A DNA stretch of 64,000 nucleotides from an uncultured Eisenbergiella sp. (GTDB lineage: Bacteria; Bacillota; Clostridia; Lachnospirales; Lachnospiraceae). Where the stretch lies: positions 1 to 64,000 of the forward strand of contig CAJUEL010000003.1 of the NCBI GenBank assembly GCA_910585455.1, read 5' to 3'. The notes under the pieces are model-generated. The model saw only the letters and a list, made by a program, of their open reading frames with translations. It was not told where the DNA came from and searched no databases. Both the position numbers and the translations under genes were made by a program. Positions 60,478 to 64,000 of this stretch are shown in pieces (positions within the stretch are counted from its first letter, which is position 1; every line of letters begins with the position of its first letter).

Positions 60478-61640
60478 CACAAAAGTTTTGTGTAGCTTTA
60501 TTGTCAGGAAAGTCTTTATAGAAATTTGCTAAAGGGGTATCAAAGTTTGTTACCCTTTTGAAAAACGTTAAAGGCGCGTCATATTTGACGCTGCTATGAA
60601 AAACTCCTCTCCAATTGGAGCGCAGATACTAAGCACTGGCTTTCAAAGGACATTGTAAAACTCAGAATCTAATAAGTATCGAGAAGTACGACTTTGACAA
60701 AATTGACGGAGCCAGTTATGGCATGTATTAATAAATGGGATTTCCAAATTATTTTATTAGGTGGGTCGTGAAACACGATATACCTTTAAAGAGAAGGTAT
60801 ATTGTGTCTGTAGTGGACATTCCTGTTAGGGCTACCCTGTTTTAGGGTAGAGGTATCCACCATTTAGAGGGTACTCGTTATAAGCGTATTCTCTGAAAGC
60901 TACGTTTATTCAATGATTAGTATTATTGGACGAATCAAGCGGAGGTCACTGTAAGTTACCTTCATTGAGAAGGTAGCAAAAGACGAAACTTTTTACAATT
61001 GCATTAAACTTGATTTGCCAAAACGGTCGGATCAAAAAACACATGGTAGTGATAGAAAATCAACCGACAAAATCAGCGATTGAATCAGAGTACCGTTATG
61101 GGAGAATGATCGTCTTCCCAGAATGGGAATCTGCTCAAAGTACCGAGTACCATTTTGGCATTCGCTGTTTTGGTTATATCATACGATTTCGGTTCAAACA
61201 GATTCCGTAAATATGGAAAGTGTGTTCATGATGGAGATCAGTTGTCCGCTGTGGACAATGTAGCCACTTTTGGCAAAGGTTGTGACACCATGACACAACG
61301 GCTGCTGCCAGTGTACATTTATAGATGGGTAGTGTTTCGCTATAGACCCGTGGGACGGTGGTTCCCCGTGAGGAACTGGTATATAACAATTCGCTATTGA
61401 GATGTGTATAGTATGCATATCTGAAATATGAAAGCAAACCTTTAAAAAGGTTTAGTTCTAAACCGACAGTATCGGGTTTAAACCCAACACCTATAAAGAG
61501 ATGAGTTTTCCACAGAATTATGTAAAAGGTTGTACTACGATGGTACAACTGCAATCATTCTATGAATTGTCCAGTGTGGATTAATCCTAAGTCATTGTAA
61601 AAGGCTTAGAAAATTTTTGCTCCCCAAAACGGGGGGAGCG
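60478..61640. ncRNA. Hairpin-dense, gene-poor segment (possible structured RNA)
   Basis: No ordinary gene is supported here, yet compact stems follow one another: 60478-60492, 60531-60558, 60576-60591, 60609-60620, 60773-60807 (14 bp), 60832-60850 inside 60813-60860, 60866-60894, 60957-60975, 61115-61129, 61242-61258, 61279-61299, 61361-61376, 61436-61453, 61474-61485, 61529-61549, 61587-61609 and 61619-61639. Calling it RNA is a hypothesis; strand and limits are unknown. A decayed phage region is the alternative. Confidence 0.3.
61010..61210 (+). CDS. Doubtful small ORF within the hairpin segment
   Basis: A 66-codon frame (QNGRIKKHMVVIENQPTKSA at its start, ending IIRFRFKQIP) with no clear ribosome site; it spans two hairpins. 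May be a fragment or chance. Confidence 0.2.
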   Translation: MICQNGRIKKHMVVIENQPTKSAIESEYRYGRMIVFPEWESAQSTEYHFGIRCFGYIIRFRFKQIP

Positions 61641-61644
61641 TAAA

Positions 61645-61830
61645 ATGATTTATAAAGTATCATATCATTCCCCCACAAGTGGAGGAAAATCAGTGTTTCC
61701 CAATCTGGAAATGTCATATTACGATTTCTCAAAATTGAGATACCGTCAGTTTTGGCGAAAACATACAACTGAATACTGGATTATTACATCAGGGAGCCGG
61801 TTCTGGCTCTCTTTTGGCGTTCGTATCTAA
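61645..61830 (+). CDS. Doubtful small ORF downstream of a terminator-like hairpin
   Basis: A 61-codon frame (MIYKVSYHSPTSGGKSVFPN at its start) beginning 6 bases after the GCTCCCC/GGGGAGC stem and running through three more hairpins (61696-61711, 61727-61740, 61792-61811). GGGGGGAGCG could serve as ribosome site. No family recognised. Confidence 0.25.
   Translation: MIYKVSYHSPTSGGKSVFPNLEMSYYDFSKLRYRQFWRKHTTEYWIITSGSRFWLSFGVRI
61792..61815 (+). terminator. Terminator-like hairpin before the HNH gene
   Basis: GGGAGCC pairs with GGCTCTC over GGTTCT and runs into TTTT. Confidence 0.5.
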
Positions 61831-61877
61831 ACGAATGCTATCTAAAGACATATCGAAAGGAAGTATCTAAACAAACA

Positions 61878-62843
61878 ATGCAAGAAATACAAACATTAGA
61901 TTTAAAACGTACAGGCATAGTGCCAATAAATAAACTTGAAACATTCATGCTGGTAGAAGGAACAAAACATTATTACATTTCGTCAGAGGGAAGATTAGCC
62001 AATGATATAAAGGGTAAATTTTATGTACATAATGAAACATTGTCAAAAGGAACAAACAAAGTCCATTGGAAGATATTCTATGAAGATAATAGTGGTGTGG
62101 AATATAAGAGGGATGTGTACGCAGATTATTTAGTTGCACAGGCATTTTTGGAACCAGTAAAGGGAAAAAGCAGGATATATCATATAGACGGTGATAATTC
62201 CAACAGCAAATATAATAATCTTATTTATGTGTCTGATATAGAATATCATGATTTACGGAATGGTAAGATCAGCGTCAATGATTTAGGCAGAGAACAGAAG
62301 TATATACCATTCCTAAACAGTAGCCGCATGAAAGCAAGAAGACTATGGAATGATATGCAAACACGTTGTTACAATGAGAAATTACATAAAAGATTTCCAG
62401 AGTACATAGGCTGTACCATTTGTGATTATTGGTTGGAAGATAAAGAAAGATTCTTTAAATGGGTAGAAGAAAACTATTATATGATTGGCAATGAGCAGAT
62501 GGATTTGGATAAAGATATTCTCTGTAAGGGTAATAAAGTATACAGTCCTGAAACTTGCGTATTTGTTCCGCATACAATCAATACTCTTTTGCTGAATTGT
62601 AAAAGAAAACGTGGCAAATATCCGCTTGGGGTAAGTTATGACAAAGGAAAATATCGTGCGGCATTGAATGTTGACGGTAAAACTGTAAAATTAGGTGTTT
62701 ATAATACGCCGAAAGAAGCATTTTTGGAGTATAAGAGACATAAAGAAGCTCTTATTATTGTTATTGCTGATAGATATAAAGGTAAAATTCCAGATCGAGT
62801 ATATGAAGCTATGATGAACTGGAAGATTGAAATTGATGATTAA
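61878..62843 (+). CDS. HNH-type endonuclease-like protein with AP2-like DNA-binding region
   Basis: A 321-aa protein in the style of free-standing phage/homing endonucleases. The N-terminal part has ISSEGRLAND (NUMOD4-like) and an HNH-like RIYHIDGDNSNSKYNNLIYV, where the DGDxxNN pattern supplies the catalytic region. A central RRLWNDMQTRCYN segment follows, and the C-terminus (GVSYDKGKYRAALNVDGKTV, LGVYNTPKEAFLEYKRHKE) is AP2-like. Probably cuts DNA within a mobile element. Ribosome site AAAGGAAG is somewhat far from the ATG. Confidence 0.72.
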   Translation: MQEIQTLDLKRTGIVPINKLETFMLVEGTKHYYISSEGRLANDIKGKFYVHNETLSKGTNKVHWKIFYEDNSGVEYKRDVYADYLVAQAFLEPVKGKSRIYHIDGDNSNSKYNNLIYVSDIEYHDLRNGKISVNDLGREQKYIPFLNSSRMKARRLWNDMQTRCYNEKLHKRFPEYIGCTICDYWLEDKERFFKWVEENYYMIGNEQMDLDKDILCKGNKVYSPETCVFVPHTINTLLLNCKRKRGKYPLGVSYDKGKYRAALNVDGKTVKLGVYNTPKEAFLEYKRHKEALIIVIADRYKGKIPDRVYEAMMNWKIEIDD

Positions 62844-62867
62844 TTTTAGAAAGCGAGGATTATAACT

Positions 62868-63119
62868 ATGACAGAAATAGAACAGAGAGCACAGAAATTA
62901 CTGGATGATATCCAGCGGAGGAAAAATAAAGAATTAGCGGATAAGATATTTAGGGAATCAAAACAGAGAGCAGCACAAAAAGAAATGCGAGAAAGAGAAG
63001 AGGCAAGACAACTGAAGCAAAAGGAAGAGTTGTGGAATCCATATCTTGAAAAAGCTATGCAGAGAGCAGAACGGGAACAACAGGAGCATGAGGAACTTAT
63101 GAATAAATTTAAGTCGTAA
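62868..63119 (+). CDS. Small coiled-coil hypothetical protein
   Basis: An 83-aa, highly charged, probably fully helical protein (EQRAQKLLDDIQRRKNKELA; KAMQRAEREQQEHEELMNKF). Starts 24 bases after the HNH gene behind AAAGCGAGG. No family recognised. Confidence 0.5.
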   Translation: MTEIEQRAQKLLDDIQRRKNKELADKIFRESKQRAAQKEMREREEARQLKQKEELWNPYLEKAMQRAEREQQEHEELMNKFKS

Positions 63120-63132
63120 ATATGGTAAGATT

Positions 63133-63176
63133 ATAAGGCATATCGGATGTAAAAGTCTGGTATGCCTTATTTTTTT
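63133..63176 (+). terminator. Rho-independent terminator
   Basis: ATAAGGCATA (63133-63142) pairs perfectly with TATGCCTTAT (63161-63170) and is followed by a run of Ts. It ends the HNH/coiled-coil operon. Confidence 0.8.
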
Positions 63177-63398
63177 ACGGTTTTTTGTCATAATATGTGG
63201 AAAGACATGGAAAATTATGCTAATATTAAAACATAAAACCTATTGGTAGTCTACAAGTTTTTCGTTTTGTAGCAAAAAAATGACGATTTTATGCATGCTT
63301 ATGACGGTGAATGTTCATAACTTGTAAATTACCGCTGGAAAAGAACATATTTTCATGAATAAACTTTAAATGATTCATAATATAGAAAGAGGTTAGAT

Positions 63399-64000
63399 AT
63401 GGAAAGAGATGTGAGATGGATACATATATCTGATTTACATATTGGTTCAGAAAAAAATAAATGGATTGATAGTACAATTCAAAAAGAATTAGTTTATTAT
63501 CTAAAGAACGATATAGGAAGAATTGATTTCATTTTGATAACTGGAGATATAATAAACAAAGGAAAATATAACAATTATGAATTAAGAACATATGCGAATG
63601 AACTATTAAGCGAGTTGAAAAAAGTATCCGAAAATATTATATTCTGTGTAGGTAATCATGATTATTTACGCTCAGATGGGAGATTTAAACTTCTTGCTGA
63701 TTGGCAGATGAAAGAAAATAAAAAGAAAGAAGAAGATGAGTTTGTTAAAAGGTTAAATACTGATTTTGATAGATATGTTGATTTCTGTAAAAAAAATACA
63801 AGTGATGATAATCCTATTTCAACAAATACATATATTTATAAAAAAATATCTAGTATAAATGTTGTTGTACTAAATACAAGTACATTTGCTGGTCAACCAG
63901 AAATAGATGAAAAGGGTAATATAAAAAGGGATAAAGATGGTAATGTAATTGTAAATGATAATGGTAAAATTTGGATAGCAGAGAATGATTTACCATCTAT
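63399..64000 (+). CDS. Calcineurin-like metallophosphoesterase, cut by the window end
   Basis: The first 200 residues of a gene that continues past the window. The metallophosphoesterase motifs are HISDLHIG (His9, Asp12, His14), ITGDI (Asp50) and GNHD (86-88), so it should bind two metals and hydrolyse phosphoesters or nucleic acid ends. AAAGAGG lies 6 bases before ATG 63399. C-terminal domains, which would tell a repair nuclease from a defence protein, are outside the window. The intergenic stretch 63177-63398 shows only a CTACAA/TTGTAG hairpin. Confidence 0.8.
   Translation, partial: MERDVRWIHISDLHIGSEKNKWIDSTIQKELVYYLKNDIGRIDFILITGDIINKGKYNNYELRTYANELLSELKKVSENIIFCVGNHDYLRSDGRFKLLADWQMKENKKKEEDEFVKRLNTDFDRYVDFCKKNTSDDNPISTNTYIYKKISSINVVVLNTSTFAGQPEIDEKGNIKRDKDGNVIVNDNGKIWIAENDLPS

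Noticed and set aside
59690..61840. CRISPR array or integron attC array as explanation for the repeated hairpins
   Set aside because: The stems differ in sequence and spacing, there are no identical repeats with equal spacers, and the stem ends read GTT...AAC rather than the AAC...GTT layout of attC sites.

Overview
The window reads as chromosome of an anaerobic Gram-positive of the Clostridia, most likely a Lachnospiraceae gut bacterium (inference from gene content and style: fucosidase/GH109-like glycan genes, Rpn-type and AAA-ATPase-like PD-(D/E)XK genes, a SWIM-type SNF2 helicase, ROK and AraC regulators, strong GGAGG ribosome sites). Two tRNA genes (Val-TAC, Met-CAT) are present. There is no rRNA, CRISPR array or recognisable insertion sequence.

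Layout. (1) 0.3-9.4 kb: host-glycan catabolism. A GH95 fucosidase faces an AraC regulator; a divergent operon holds two xylose-isomerase-like TIM-barrel enzymes around a Gfo/Idh/MocA dehydrogenase; a second AraC regulator diverges from a GH109-like NAD-dependent enzyme. A group of terminators and long palindromes lies at 6.6-6.9 kb. (2) 9.4-12 kb: a truncated Rpn-type gene and an intact AAA-ATPase-like/PD-(D/E)XK gene. (3) 12.1-39.5 kb: a large one-direction glycan assembly cluster behind a good promoter. It has glycosyltransferases of many folds (GT2, GT4, GT-D, RgpF, WbsX, DUF616, DUF4422, DUF1919), TupA-type and other ATP-grasp proteins, FkbM and class I methyltransferases, two radical SAM enzymes, an aminotransferase, SDR/epimerases and two IspD/TarI-like cytidylyltransferases. 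Roughly 13.5-30.5 kb is strikingly AT-rich compared with the rest. The main novelty is here: at least eleven of these unrelated enzymes carry, at the N- or C-terminus, the same kind of ~90-residue Rossmann-like module, which also occurs once alone and once as a broken remnant. The cluster encodes no visible flippase, polymerase, priming transferase or ABC exporter.

(4) 39.7-50.4 kb: a RelE/ParE-type toxin-antitoxin pair, a hypothetical protein, a membrane-anchored M15 peptidase, the SNF2 helicase, argS, a small conserved protein and an Rpn-family nuclease. (5) 50.5-55.2 kb: xylulokinase, a GH32-like glycosidase and a ROK repressor, with an AT-rich operator-like site. (6) 55.3-57.7 kb: a GT-C-like membrane protein divergent from a secreted trypsin-like protease. 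(7) 57.8 kb to the end: the tRNA pair, then an AT-rich accessory island (cold-shock-like gene with a -1 frameshift, phage-type small proteins, HU, an HNH/AP2-like protein, a metallophosphoesterase running off the window). Inside the island, 59.6-61.9 kb is nearly devoid of normal genes and is packed with more than twenty small hairpins. It is the second main candidate for something undescribed, either a large structured RNA locus or a decayed phage segment.
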